Positions 28,508 to 37,742 of a DNA stretch of 64,000 bases are shown here, one piece after another. The DNA is from Rhizobium mongolense subsp. loessense. GTDB lineage: Bacteria > Pseudomonadota > Alphaproteobacteria > Rhizobiales > Rhizobiaceae. The stretch is taken from positions 124,001 through 188,000 of the forward strand of contig NZ_FMTM01000002.1 in assembly GCF_900099775.1 (NCBI RefSeq), in the 5' to 3' direction. The position numbers and the translations under genes are program-made. Numbering within the stretch: the stretch's first letter is position 1; the number at the start of each line of letters is the position of its first letter. Below the pieces are notes generated by a model. That model was not told where the DNA came from and made no database searches. It worked only from the letters and a program-made list of their open reading frames with translations.

Positions 28508-29358
28508 GGCGTGAACCACCACAAAGAATTGCCGATTACTGGCCGCTTGCCTTCCCGGCCGGAATGCTGACGGTCTTCTTCGTCATTCCTTTCGCAACGA
28601 TGATTGCCGTCAGCTTTTTCCAGCGGCAGCAGGGCGGCTTTTACACGCCGGCCTTCGTATTCGACAATTACGCCCGCTTCGTCAGTCTGTTTTTTGGCAG
28701 GGTGCTAGGCTTTTCGCTGATGCTTGCAATTGCCGTCGCGATCTGCTGCATCGTGCTTGGCATTCCATTCACCTATCTGCTGACGCGCATGGGACGCAAA
28801 GCCCAGGTGATTTGGCTGGTGGCGCTGCTGGCGATCCTTTCGCTTTCCGAAGTCATCATCGGCTTTGCGTGGTCGACGTTGTTCTCACGCACCGCCGGCA
28901 TCACCAATCTGCTTGTCATGGCAGGCCTCATGCAGCAGCCCGTGGCTCTGACGCCGAGCTTCGGCGCGGTACTGGCCGGCATGGTCTATCAGGCCCTGCC
29001 TTACACGATCCTGATCCTCTATCCCGCGCTCATTCGGCTTGACCCAACCTTGACGGAAGCGGCGCGCACGCTCGGCGCATCGCCGGTCAAGGCATTTTTC
29101 ACTGTCGTCCTACCGACATTGCGCAACACCATTATCGCAACGCTCATCATGGTCTTCATTTTTGCGCTCGGCTCCTATCTGCTGCCACAGATTCTCGGCC
29201 GTCCGTCGCACTGGACCTTGTCTGTGCTGATCACCGATCAGGCCGTCTATCAGTCGAACATGCCCTTCGCCGCCGCAATGGCCGTCTTTCTGGTGCTGGT
29301 GACGCTTGCCATGGTCGGGCTGACGGTGCTGATCGGCCGGAAGGGAGATGCGGCATGA
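28504..29358 (+). CDS. ABC transporter permease, polyamine type (PotB-like)
   Basis: This 284-residue inner-membrane protein has six hydrophobic helices. The cytoplasmic coupling motif EAARTLGASPVKAFFTVVLP matches the EAA loop that contacts the ATPase. The start overlaps the ATPase stop (ATGA), and the end overlaps the second permease. The first membrane helix is preceded by a short polar N-terminus. Confidence 0.92.
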   Translation: MRREPPQRIADYWPLAFPAGMLTVFFVIPFATMIAVSFFQRQQGGFYTPAFVFDNYARFVSLFFGRVLGFSLMLAIAVAICCIVLGIPFTYLLTRMGRKAQVIWLVALLAILSLSEVIIGFAWSTLFSRTAGITNLLVMAGLMQQPVALTPSFGAVLAGMVYQALPYTILILYPALIRLDPTLTEAARTLGASPVKAFFTVVLPTLRNTIIATLIMVFIFALGSYLLPQILGRPSHWTLSVLITDQAVYQSNMPFAAAMAVFLVLVTLAMVGLTVLIGRKGDAA

Positions 29359-30152
29359 ACACGCTGCTCCGCCGTCTTTATTTTTCGCTCATCGGACTTT
29401 TCCTGGCGGCACCCATGATCGTCGTTGCCGGAGTATCTGTAAATGCGAAACAGAGCCTCACCTTCCCGCCCCAGGGCTTTTCGCTTGGCTGGTACGGTGA
29501 GATATTCACCAATGCGGAATGGCGCAACGCGCTTTTTGCGTCGCTCACGCTTGCGGTTCTGTCCGCAGCACTTGCAGTGCTCATCGCTTTGCCGCTTGCC
29601 TGGTTCTTGTGGCGGAGAATTGCGCCATGGGCGAACATCTTCCAGCTTTTGGGCGTCGCGCCTTTCACCCTGCCACCCGTCATTACCGCACTCGGCCTTT
29701 TGACTTTCTGGGCAACGACCGGCTTTTACGGCGCACCGTGGACCGCCGTGATCAGCCACGCGATCTTCTTCGTCACATTGCCACTGGTGACGCTGTCGCT
29801 CGGCTTCACCGCAATCGATCGCTCCTTCGTCGAAGCGGCGGCGACGATGGGGGCGAATGAGCGGACGATATTTACGACGGTCGTCTTACCGCTGATCCGG
29901 CCCTACCTGATTTCGGGTTACGCCTTTGCGTTTGTGCTTTCGCTGAACGAATACATCGTCGCCTACATGACCGTCGGCTTTACGATGGAAACCCTGCCGA
30001 TCAAGATCTTCAACGCGCTGCGCTATGGCTATACGCCGACCATGGCCTCGGTGACGGTCCTCTTTGTCGCAATCGCAGCGCTCGTCTTCGGCGTCATCGC
30101 GCGCTTCGGCGATCTTCCGAAGTTGCTGGGTGCGATGGCGGCCGAAAAATGA
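29355..30152 (+). CDS. ABC transporter permease, polyamine type (PotC-like)
   Basis: This 265-residue second permease has six helices and the EAA loop EAAATMGANERTIFTTVVLP near residue 160. The segment GFSLGWYGEIFTNAEWRNAL after helix 1 is typical of PotC/PotI-like subunits. It is the last gene of the ureohydrolase-ABC operon and is followed by the debris of a dehydrogenase gene on the other strand. Confidence 0.92.
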   Translation: MNTLLRRLYFSLIGLFLAAPMIVVAGVSVNAKQSLTFPPQGFSLGWYGEIFTNAEWRNALFASLTLAVLSAALAVLIALPLAWFLWRRIAPWANIFQLLGVAPFTLPPVITALGLLTFWATTGFYGAPWTAVISHAIFFVTLPLVTLSLGFTAIDRSFVEAAATMGANERTIFTTVVLPLIRPYLISGYAFAFVLSLNEYIVAYMTVGFTMETLPIKIFNALRYGYTPTMASVTVLFVAIAALVFGVIARFGDLPKLLGAMAAEK

Positions 30153-30173
30153 ATGACAATAACCGCCCCGGTT

Positions 30174-30498
30174 TCATCGCATCGTCAAGCGGCCATCAAC
30201 GGCACATTGGCTACCGGCAACGTAGGAGGCGTCGCCAAAAGTAGAGCCGCCTCCCCGAGCGATCCGATACGACCGACGGGCACCGCACGTTGCTGAGGAG
30301 CTCGTCTTCGAATCGTGCTCGCAAGTCGCTTGCACGGGAACTCCTGCGGCAAATGCCGTGCTTGTCTGCGCAAGGTGACCGTTACTGACACCCGTCACAA
30401 CGCTACCGCCTTCGGCGGCAATTCTCGTTGGTCCGGCAAGTCCGATGCGCTTGTACCTCCGGTGACAAGAACGCGCTTGGCCGTTAAAAGACTGCCAT
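30174..30498 (-). pseudogene. Degraded short-chain dehydrogenase/reductase gene
   Basis: Fragments of an SDR appear in order on the minus strand but in different frames. LLTAKRVLVTGGTS near 30480 is the N-terminal nucleotide-binding strand. IGLAGPTRIAAEGGSVVTG continues it after a frameshift. AVPVGRIGSLGEAALLLAT and finally SYVAGSQCAVDGRLTMR are the usual C-terminal SDR motifs, again with a frame change between them. The span encodes about 105 codons where a normal SDR has about 250, and the catalytic YxxxK region is missing, so an internal deletion of roughly 450 bases plus frameshifts is inferred. It is not expected to be functional. Confidence 0.75.
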
Positions 30499-30579
30499 TG
30501 AGAAGTCCTCTGGGCCGGGCTGGCGCGAGCGCGCATCTGATGTTGCTTGGGCCAGTGCCGATGAGAACGTCGCCCGGCT

Positions 30580-31698
30580 TTAGGCGACACTCTGTCGGGC
30601 GACGCGGTCCGTCGGAACGAGACGCGCCATTGCAGCGAGAAGATCGGTCTGCGAGATCAGCCCGATGATCTGCCACGCCTGGTCGATCACGACAACGGCG
30701 TGCGTTTTCCCGTCGCTCAGGACTGGCAAAAGGCCGAGCGCAGGCGCGTCAGCCGAAGTTGTCGCCGGTGCCGACATAAGAGCCTCAACCGGACCGGACG
30801 CAAAAGCGAGTTCTCGAAGTCCGACGCTCCCTACGAGCTTGCCGTCAGGCTGTTTGACCGGCAGTGTGCGGACATTGTGCCGAAGCAGCAGCGCATGCGC
30901 CACCTCAACAGTGGTGTCGGGGCTGACTGCAATGACATCACGCGACATGATGTCTGAGCATTTCAGGTCCTTGTTGGACCGCACCGTCGCTTGAATTTCG
31001 ACTTCTCGCAAAAGCCGGCTCAGATCTGCACGATCGATGTCGAACGTTTCCTTCAGCACCTGGAGCGCCGCATCGACGTCCTCCTCACGAAATCCGACCC
31101 GCAGGTTTGCGGGCGGATCCTTGGTATGATGCGTGTTGGCCGCGTTGACGACGACATGCGGATAATTATGCCGGGACAGCTTGTGAAACAGAAGTCCAAG
31201 TGCCACCAGGATGCACGAATTCAAGCCCACCGGCACGAACGGGAAGAGCAAACCCCAACTTGCGACAGGCGCACCGCCGAGGACTGCGGTCAAGGCCGCC
31301 GCTCCGCCGGGTGGATGCAGGCAGCGGGTGAACGACATTGCCGCAATCGCAAGCGCAACGCCCACACCAATTGCGATGATTGGGTCATGAATTAGATTTG
31401 CGGCAATAACCCCCATGAAAGCAGAAATCGTGTTTCCACCGATAATCGGCCAAGGCTGCGCCAATGGGCTTGACGGAACAGCAAAGAGCAGCACAGCCGA
31501 AGCCCCCATCGGCGCGACAATCAGCGGAAGGTGAGGGCCCTCGCCGAGGAGGCCACCGCAAATGAGGCCCGTGAGGGCGATGCATGCAAGCGCACCCACA
31601 CATGAAACCAGTCGCTCACGAAGTGTCGCACCGGCAAGGATGGGCGTAAACAGACGAAAACGCCAGCCGGACAAGGCTTCACGATGTGGGAAACGCAT
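30580..31698 (-). CDS. HPP-family membrane protein with C-terminal CBS pair
   Basis: The N-terminal part (about residues 25-180) of this 372-residue protein contains hydrophobic helices and the namesake motif HPPGGAAALTAVLGG. The C-terminal part (about 245-365) holds two CBS domains: DIMSRDVIAVSPDTTVEVAH to LVGSVGLRELA, and VEALMSAPATT to IIGLISQTDLLAAM. HPP proteins are integral membrane proteins; plant and cyanobacterial relatives have been linked to nitrite transport. The CBS pair probably senses nucleotides. The gene lies 67 bases downstream of a LysR gene on the same strand and may share its transcript. Confidence 0.88.
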   Translation of the reverse strand: MRFPHREALSGWRFRLFTPILAGATLRERLVSCVGALACIALTGLICGGLLGEGPHLPLIVAPMGASAVLLFAVPSSPLAQPWPIIGGNTISAFMGVIAANLIHDPIIAIGVGVALAIAAMSFTRCLHPPGGAAALTAVLGGAPVASWGLLFPFVPVGLNSCILVALGLLFHKLSRHNYPHVVVNAANTHHTKDPPANLRVGFREEDVDAALQVLKETFDIDRADLSRLLREVEIQATVRSNKDLKCSDIMSRDVIAVSPDTTVEVAHALLLRHNVRTLPVKQPDGKLVGSVGLRELAFASGPVEALMSAPATTSADAPALGLLPVLSDGKTHAVVVIDQAWQIIGLISQTDLLAAMARLVPTDRVARQSVA

Positions 31699-31765
31699 AG
31701 ATCACCTGTGGAATTGTCAATGAGATGTGCCCACACCCGACAAGAGGATCGGGCGATGGCACCGG

Positions 31766-32656
31766 TTATGAACTTGCCCCATCTGCGGAAAGAAGGGCCG
31801 TTCGAAACGTATCCAGCTCTGAAGACCGTGCATTCTTACGTGTGAGAAACGAGGTTTGCGCTGAACCCGCAACCACCGTCTGGATCATGTCACGCGACAC
31901 CTGCAACTGCGACAGGATCGAGGCTGGAACGACACCAACGGCGCCTCCTGCAAGGACACTTGCAGCCACGGCGTGGTAAGATGACATCTCGATCGTCATG
32001 AACGGCGGAGGACGGCCAAGCCAATCGTCGGCCATGCGCCGATAGGTGCATCCGGCTTCAAGGGCCGCGAGTGTGCCAACGGTGATCTCCGTGGCATTAC
32101 GAACTGGCGGATGATCCGGAGGAAGAATGATCAGGACCTCCTCGCTCCAGAGCGGCGCGAGCTCAAGCTGGCAAAAATCAACGTCGGCAAGCCAGGCGGC
32201 TGCATGCTTGCCGATGGGCAATGCGATCAAGGCACAATCGAGTTCCTCTGCCAAAACGGCGCGGGCGAGATCCCGCGTCGCACCCATTGTCAGCCGAAGA
32301 GAAATATGAGGAGCAACGGTTGCGAAGCGTGGCAGAATGTGCGGTAGCCGGCTTGCCGCCGTGCTCTCCATTGTACCGACACGCAAAGTCGCCGGCCGGC
32401 CGGAGGCCGACAACGAATGGCGCGCCTCGTCAGCCAATGCCGCCATTCGCTTGGCGTAAGACAAAAACAGCCGCCCTTCGCGCGTGAGGGTCATCTGCTT
32501 TCCATCCCGATTGAAGAGCAAGACACCGAGATCCTCCTCCAGCTGCTGGATTCGCGTCGTAACATTGGAAGCGACGCGCCCAAGCGCCGCGGCAGCGCGC
32601 GTCACGCTTCGATGTTCGGCGACGGACAGAAAGACACGGAGCGACGGAAAATCCAC
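31766..32656 (-). CDS. LysR-family regulator
   Basis: This 296-residue regulator has the HTH at residues 5-60 (LRVFLSVAEHRSVTRAAAAL, VASNVTTRIQQLEEDLGVLL) and an effector-binding domain from about residue 90. It is full length. An inverted repeat of the LysR type (ATTCT-N7-AGAAT) lies 36 bases upstream of its start, consistent with autoregulation. Neighbours are the HPP-CBS gene downstream and a small membrane protein gene divergently upstream; either may be its target. No ligand can be inferred. Confidence 0.9.
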   Translation of the reverse strand: MDFPSLRVFLSVAEHRSVTRAAAALGRVASNVTTRIQQLEEDLGVLLFNRDGKQMTLTREGRLFLSYAKRMAALADEARHSLSASGRPATLRVGTMESTAASRLPHILPRFATVAPHISLRLTMGATRDLARAVLAEELDCALIALPIGKHAAAWLADVDFCQLELAPLWSEEVLIILPPDHPPVRNATEITVGTLAALEAGCTYRRMADDWLGRPPPFMTIEMSSYHAVAASVLAGGAVGVVPASILSQLQVSRDMIQTVVAGSAQTSFLTRKNARSSELDTFRTALLSADGASS

Positions 32657-32691
32657 GTAAAGTCTCGATTTCAGAATATTGAGCCGCTATT

Positions 32692-32708
32692 ATTCTCATA
32701 AACAGAAT
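32692..32708 (-). promoter_or_regulatory. LysR-type operator candidate
   Basis: ATTCT-CATAAAC-AGAAT is a perfect 5-base dyad with a 7-base spacer, which satisfies the T-N11-A rule for LysR boxes. It sits 36 bases upstream of the LysR start. The surrounding 32660-32760 is AT-rich, as expected for a promoter region. The rest of the gap up to 33030 shows no gene. Confidence 0.5.
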
Positions 32709-33030
32709 ACGATCAAGTCGCTGTAGAGAACGGATTTTTCAAAATTTCAGCTGCTGCTGAGAAGGAAATTGCGCAACTTGCCGAATGCTCGCAGCTTGAC
32801 GATGCCAGCCGGGGCGCGCTCGACCTCGCTTGGGGCGCCGGTCGCGATGCGTTTAACCGTCAGCGGCACGCAAGGAACTCATTCGCCACTGAGCGGCTCC
32901 TGCATGCTCTTTGAGCATTGAGCGCAATATATCGGCAGCGCCGGCATGACGCCAGGGAGCAACGCACGGCAAACAAATGGCACGCCACTTGCTTTGCCAT
33001 GCGCGCGTTCTTTTTGAAAGGTTCCGGTCG

Positions 33031-33342
33031 ATGGTATTGCCTTTTGTTTTTCTGAGCATCGCAATCGGCTTCAGCGTGAGGGGATGCTTGCCGGCTTTCG
33101 CCGCGTATCCCGAGATGGCTCCACGGAAAATCACGCTCACCATGCTGGCGTCAGCCATCTGCATCTCGGCCCTCGCTCTGGCCTTTTCCGGCCGCGGCGT
33201 CTTGCTGGGAGGCGCGATTTTGGCGTCCGGGCTCGCTGTTGCTTCGGTTACAAGAACAATTCTTCGCCCGGCCACCATGGTCGCAATCGCGGCGACCTGC
33301 CTCGTCATTTACCTTTATCTTTCGCCTGCGCAGATCATATAA
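33031..33342 (+). CDS. Small hydrophobic membrane protein
   Basis: This 103-residue protein consists almost entirely of hydrophobic segments: about residues 1-24 (VLPFVFLSIAIGFSV), 34-50, 53-70 and 78-97 (ATMVAIAATCLVIYLYL). It is not recognised. The ATG at 33031 was chosen because AAGG lies 10 bases before it and the hydrophobic region begins there; the frame is open 18 codons further upstream. It is divergent from the LysR gene at 374 bases distance. Existence as a real gene is supported mainly by the membrane pattern. Confidence 0.5.
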   Translation: MVLPFVFLSIAIGFSVRGCLPAFAAYPEMAPRKITLTMLASAICISALALAFSGRGVLLGGAILASGLAVASVTRTILRPATMVAIAATCLVIYLYLSPAQII

Positions 33343-33478
33343 GAAAAGCCGTAAAACGTCCTGAGGCGCAAAGCTTCACCCCAATCGTGATCCGCACGCG
33401 CGGGCGTGCGGTTTTGGAACTTTCACCTTTTTGGGGAGACATTACGAGGCAAGTGGCGGATCCGGCAGGCTGAAGGCG

Positions 33479-33504
33479 AGGCCGGCGACAAGCCTCGCCG
33501 GCCT
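33479..33504 (-). terminator. Strong hairpin after melA
   Basis: AGGCCGGCGA, loop CAAGCC, TCGCCGGCCT is a perfect 10-bp GC-rich stem located 33 bases past the melA stop, between two convergent genes. There is no T-run, so it may act as a bidirectional terminator or as a 3' barrier that stabilises the long agp-melA transcript. Confidence 0.6.
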
Positions 33505-33536
33505 AAACGAGCTGCCCGAAGGGCGTCGCTTGCACA

Positions 33537-34907
33537 CTAGGCTGCCTGCCCCTTCTTGGCTGCTCTTGCCCAGGCCGGCAGCCAGTCACCGTGGGTGGAA
33601 AGAAGATCGTCGACGAGCGACCAGATCTGGTCGAGGTCGAGTTCAGCTGCGGTATGCGGATCCATCATCGCAGCGTGGTAGATGTGTTCGCGATCTTCCG
33701 TCATCAGTGCCTGGACGGTGAGCTCCTGAACATTGATGTTGGTGCGGATGAGCGCTGTCAGCTGTGTCGGCAGGTTGCCGATGAAGGTTGGCTGAATGCC
33801 CGAGGCGTCGACCAGGCAAGGCACTTCGGCGGCGCAGTTTGCCGGCAGCGAGGTGATGCAGCCGTTGTTGCGGACATTGCCGTAGACGACCGACGGTTCG
33901 CCAGTCCAAACCGAGTTGATGATGGAGGAAGCATATTCCTTCGATTGTTCGACCTCGATCTTCTCGGCCGAGCGGTAGGCTTCGGCCTGTCCTTTCCAAC
34001 GTTCGATCTGCTCGATGCAACGCTTCGGATATTCGTCGAGCGGAATGCCGAACCTCTCGATCAGGTCCTCTCGGCCCTCTTTGATGAAGTAGGGCGTGTA
34101 TTCGGCAAAATGCTCCGAGCTCTCGGTGACGAAATAGCCAAGGCGTGTCAGCATCTCGTAGCGCACCTTGTTGGGGCAGCGCGGGTTCCAGCCTGGCTTC
34201 GGGGCACGGCCTTCACGATAGGCGCGGACAAGATCGGGATAGAGGTTCTTGTAGGAACCATCCGCCTGCCGGTGCTCGAACGTCAGATAGAAGGCCATAT
34301 GGTTGATGCCGGCCGAGCGATAGCGGATTTCCTCATATGGAATGTCAAGGTCATGCGCCAGCTCCATGGCCGTGCCCTGGACGGAGTGGCAGAGGCCAAC
34401 CTGCTTGATTGCCGGATATTTTTCCGCAATCGCCCAGGTGTTGATGGCCATCGGATTCACATATTGCAGCATGATCGCCTCCGGGCAGACGGCGAGCATG
34501 TCCTCGCATATCTTCCAAAGGTGCGGCACGGTTCTAAGCCCGCGCATGATGCCGCCAACGCCGAGTGTGTCGGCAATGGTCTGGCGCAGACCGTATTTCT
34601 TCGGCACTTCGAAATCGGTGACGGTACAGGGCTCATAGCCGCCGATCTGGAAGGCGACGACGACGAAGTCTGCGCCTGTCAGCGCCTTGCGCTGATCGGA
34701 GTAAGTTTCAGCCTTGGCCCTTGCCCCCAGCGTCGAAATCAGCTTGTTGACAACGACGGCGCTTTCTTCGAGACGCTGCGGATTGACGTCCATCAGCGCG
34801 ATCGTGGCGCCCGACAGCGCCGGACGCTGCAAGACGTCGCCGACGATGTTCTTCATGAAGACGGTGGAGCCTGCTCCGATAAACGTGATCTTGGGATTTC
34901 GTGCCAT
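33537..34907 (-). CDS. melA: Alpha-galactosidase, glycoside hydrolase family 4
   Basis: This 456-residue cytoplasmic NAD+- and manganese-dependent hydrolase has the Rossmann motif FIGAGSTVFMKNI at the N-terminus, the metal-binding cysteine in GLCHSVQGT (near residue 175) and the metal-binding histidine in SAGINHMAFYL (near 203). The CHSV signature is associated with alpha-galactosidases of family 4. The start MARNPKITFIG at 34907 is preceded by GGAGGT. It closes an operon with a peptide-family ABC transporter, matching the melibiose/raffinose uptake locus of rhizobia, where imported alpha-galactosides are hydrolysed in the cytoplasm. Confidence 0.92.
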   Translation of the reverse strand: MARNPKITFIGAGSTVFMKNIVGDVLQRPALSGATIALMDVNPQRLEESAVVVNKLISTLGARAKAETYSDQRKALTGADFVVVAFQIGGYEPCTVTDFEVPKKYGLRQTIADTLGVGGIMRGLRTVPHLWKICEDMLAVCPEAIMLQYVNPMAINTWAIAEKYPAIKQVGLCHSVQGTAMELAHDLDIPYEEIRYRSAGINHMAFYLTFEHRQADGSYKNLYPDLVRAYREGRAPKPGWNPRCPNKVRYEMLTRLGYFVTESSEHFAEYTPYFIKEGREDLIERFGIPLDEYPKRCIEQIERWKGQAEAYRSAEKIEVEQSKEYASSIINSVWTGEPSVVYGNVRNNGCITSLPANCAAEVPCLVDASGIQPTFIGNLPTQLTALIRTNINVQELTVQALMTEDREHIYHAAMMDPHTAAELDLDQIWSLVDDLLSTHGDWLPAWARAAKKGQAA

Positions 34908-34929
34908 TATAACCTCCGGCATTCGGCAA

Positions 34930-36597
34930 TCATGCTACCTCGAAAGCGGCTTTAACCAGCCGTTCGGTGTAGGCGGTCTTGGGATTGGATAGAACTTCGT
35001 TGACGGGCCCCTCTTCCATGATGCGGCCATGCTGCATGACGATCACCCGGTGGCACAGCGCCCGCACGACCTTAAGATCGTGCGAGATGAAGAGGTAGCT
35101 CAGGCCCCGCTCGTCCTGCAGCCTGCGCAAGAGCTCGATGATCTGCGCCTGGACGGAAAGATCGAGCGCCGACGTCGGCTCATCGAGCAAGATAAATTCA
35201 GGTTCGAGGGCGATAGCGCGGGCAATGGCGATGCGCTGTCGCTGGCCGCCGGAGAATTCATGCGGGAAGCGCGAGAGAATATGGCCCGGCATGCCGGCCG
35301 CAATCAACGCCTCGCGCACCCGGTCCATGCGCTCGGCTTTAGTCGCGCCTAGCCTGTTGACGACCAGCCCCTCCTCGATGATCTGGCCGATTGTCATGCG
35401 CGGGTTAAGCGACGAGAACGGATCCTGGAAGACGATCTGCATGCGCGATCGTAGCGGCCTCATCTCGGCGCGCGAGCGGCCGTGGATGGGCTGGCGGTCG
35501 AAATAGATCTCCCCGCCGTCCGGATCGTTCAACCGGACCAACGCCTGACCGAAGGTCGTTTTGCCGGAACCGGATTCGCCGACGAGACCAAGCGTCTCAT
35601 GGCGGCGAAGCGTGAGGCCCAGGCTGTCGACAGCGACAAGTTCCTTCATCTCCGGCTTGAAGAACGTGCCGTGGCGCAGCATGAAGGAAACGCGCACCCC
35701 CCTGGCATCAAGAATGATCTCGGAATTTTCCGGCAATGGGTTGGCCTGCCCGCGCGGCTCGGAGCCGAGCAGATGCTTCGTGTAAGAGTGCTGAGGATTG
35801 GCAAAGAGCCTTTCCGTCGTGTTGTGCTCCCGCATCTCGCCATGCTGCATCACATAGACATAGTCGGAGAACTTCCGCACGACCGTGAGATCGTGGGTGA
35901 TCAGGATCACCGCCATGCGCAGTTCCTTCTGCAGGTTGCGGATAAGGTTCAGGATCTGCGCCTGCACGGTGACGTCCAGCGCTGTCGTCGGTTCGTCGGC
36001 GATCAGGACGTCCGGATCGTTGGCGAGCGCCATGGCAATCATCACGCGCTGGCGCTGGCCACCTGACAGCTGATGCGGATATTGCTTCAGCCGGGCTTCG
36101 GGATCGGGAATTTGCACGTGCTTCAAAAGCTCCAGTGCCCGCGCTTGCGCCTGCCGGCGGCCGAACTTCTGGTGTACACGGATTGCCTCGACGATCTGAC
36201 TGCCGACCGTATAGATCGGGTTGAGCGAGCTCATCGGCTCTTGGAAAATCATCGAGATACGGTTACCGCGCAACTTGCGCCGGGCGCTTTCGGAAAATTT
36301 GAGGATATTGGCGCCGTCATAGTCGATGGCCGATTTCGGCGAGACAACGGCGCGCTTCGAAAGAAGCCCCATGACCGTGCGCGCGGTTACCGATTTTCCG
36401 GATCCGGACTCACCGACGATCGCGATCGTCTCTCCGCGATAGAGCTGAAACGAGATATCCTTGACCGCCTCGACGAAGCCGTCTTCGACCTTGAAGTTCA
36501 CCGCGATATTGCGCGCGTCGATGATTGGACTTTCCTTGCGGCCATCATGATCATGGCGGACGGCCGGCGCAACGGAATTGACGAGAGAAAGGGCCAT
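34930..36597 (-). CDS. agpD: ABC transporter double ATPase for alpha-galactosides
   Basis: This 555-residue protein holds two fused nucleotide-binding domains. The first has [29 protein letters not shown] and [12 protein letters not shown]; the second has [29 protein letters not shown] and [10 protein letters not shown]. The arrangement is that of fused DppD-DppF-like proteins of the oligopeptide family. The start MALSLVNSV at 36597 follows GAGGTGGTG. It lies 10 bases after the agpC-like permease and 22 bases before melA. The name follows the Sinorhizobium agp system by context. Confidence 0.88.
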   Translation of the reverse strand: MALSLVNSVAPAVRHDHDGRKESPIIDARNIAVNFKVEDGFVEAVKDISFQLYRGETIAIVGESGSGKSVTARTVMGLLSKRAVVSPKSAIDYDGANILKFSESARRKLRGNRISMIFQEPMSSLNPIYTVGSQIVEAIRVHQKFGRRQAQARALELLKHVQIPDPEARLKQYPHQLSGGQRQRVMIAMALANDPDVLIADEPTTALDVTVQAQILNLIRNLQKELRMAVILITHDLTVVRKFSDYVYVMQHGEMREHNTTERLFANPQHSYTKHLLGSEPRGQANPLPENSEIILDARGVRVSFMLRHGTFFKPEMKELVAVDSLGLTLRRHETLGLVGESGSGKTTFGQALVRLNDPDGGEIYFDRQPIHGRSRAEMRPLRSRMQIVFQDPFSSLNPRMTIGQIIEEGLVVNRLGATKAERMDRVREALIAAGMPGHILSRFPHEFSGGQRQRIAIARAIALEPEFILLDEPTSALDLSVQAQIIELLRRLQDERGLSYLFISHDLKVVRALCHRVIVMQHGRIMEEGPVNEVLSNPKTAYTERLVKAAFEVA

Positions 36598-36607
36598 CTT
36601 CACCACC

Positions 36608-37741
36608 TCAATAAGGATCGACTGCGTCGCGCAGGCCATCGCCCAGCGCATTGAAGGCAAAGACGGTCACAAGCACAAAGCCGACAGGGGCAAGGATCCA
36701 GGGATAAGTGCCGATGACGGAGTAATTCGCCGTATCCTGCAGCATGAGACCCCAGGAGATCAGTGGCGGCTTCACTGCAAAGCCCAAGAAACCGAGGAAG
36801 GATTCGAGCAGCACGACGCTCGGGATGTGGAGTGTCACCGATACGATCACGTGGCTCATCACGTTCGGAAAGATGTGCTGAAAGATGATGCGCCGGTCAG
36901 TCGCGCCGACGGCCATCGCCGCCCGCACATAGTCGATGCGCGCCAATGCCAGCGTCTTGCCGCGAACCTCCCGCGACATCTGCGCCCAGCCGAGTGCCGA
37001 CATGACGACGATGACGAAGGCAAGGAAGACGTTGGTCGGAGCCGTCACCGGGATAAGCGACGTCAGCGCCAGATAAAGCGGCAGTTGAGGAAATGCGAGA
37101 ACCAGTTCGACGAAGCGCTGAACCCAGACGTCGAATGTGCCGCCGAAGTAACCGGAGACCATACCGACGGTCGTGCCGACGAGCGTGACGATGAAGACGA
37201 CGGTGAGAGCGATCACCAGCGAAATGCGCGAGCCGATGATCGCGCGCGAAAGCACGTCGCGTCCAAATTTGTCGGTGCCGAGAAAATGGACCGGCTGGCC
37301 ATCTGTCGAACCGAAGAAATGCCGGTTCGCCGGGATGAGGCCGAAAAGCTTGTAGTCCGCCCCTTTCACGAAGAAGCCGAGGTAGCGGGGATTGTCATAA
37401 TCCGGACCGACGATCGGCTGGAAGGTGACGGGGTCGAGTTCTTCTGAATCGGCGAGTGCATAGACGCGCGGCTGAAAGACGAAGTTGCCATCCTTGTCGT
37501 GGAAGCTAATGGCCTGCGGCGGCGCGAAGCCGACATCGGTTGCCTTCGGATCCATCGGCGCGAAAAAATCCGCAAAGACGGCCATGATGATCAGCAGCCC
37601 GACGAGGATGAGGCCCATCATGCCTGTCCAGGAGCGCTTCAAACGGCGCCACACGAGCGCGATGTAGCTTTCGTTGCCGTGCGGTGGCTTCTTGATGGTT
37701 TCTTCGTGCGGTGGTGGCAGGGAGGAGTCGAAAGCGAACAT
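36608..37741 (-). CDS. agpC: ABC transporter permease (agpC-like)
   Basis: This 377-residue permease of the oligopeptide/nickel family (DppC-like) has an N-terminal cytoplasmic segment, helix 1 (MMGLILVGLLIIMAVFADFF), then a long periplasmic loop of about 110 residues before FLGTDKFGRDVLSRAIIGSR, which is the standard DppC motif, and five further helices. The EAA-like coupling loop is YVRAAMAVGATDRRIIFQHI. The start MFAFDSSLPPPHE at 37741 directly follows the agpB stop; upstream codons in the frame are not conserved-looking. Confidence 0.88.
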   Translation of the reverse strand: MFAFDSSLPPPHEETIKKPPHGNESYIALVWRRLKRSWTGMMGLILVGLLIIMAVFADFFAPMDPKATDVGFAPPQAISFHDKDGNFVFQPRVYALADSEELDPVTFQPIVGPDYDNPRYLGFFVKGADYKLFGLIPANRHFFGSTDGQPVHFLGTDKFGRDVLSRAIIGSRISLVIALTVVFIVTLVGTTVGMVSGYFGGTFDVWVQRFVELVLAFPQLPLYLALTSLIPVTAPTNVFLAFVIVVMSALGWAQMSREVRGKTLALARIDYVRAAMAVGATDRRIIFQHIFPNVMSHVIVSVTLHIPSVVLLESFLGFLGFAVKPPLISWGLMLQDTANYSVIGTYPWILAPVGFVLVTVFAFNALGDGLRDAVDPY

Positions 37742-37742
37742 A

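Noticed and set aside
32853..33308. Minus-strand frame opposite the small membrane protein
   Set aside because: The hydrophobic pattern is on the plus strand. The minus product is charged with no motif. Neither is certain, but the plus-strand reading is the better one.
33591..34955. Plus-strand frame of 454 codons opposite melA
   Set aside because: It is an antisense shadow of a clearly assigned GH4 gene, with no recognised domain and no ribosome binding site.
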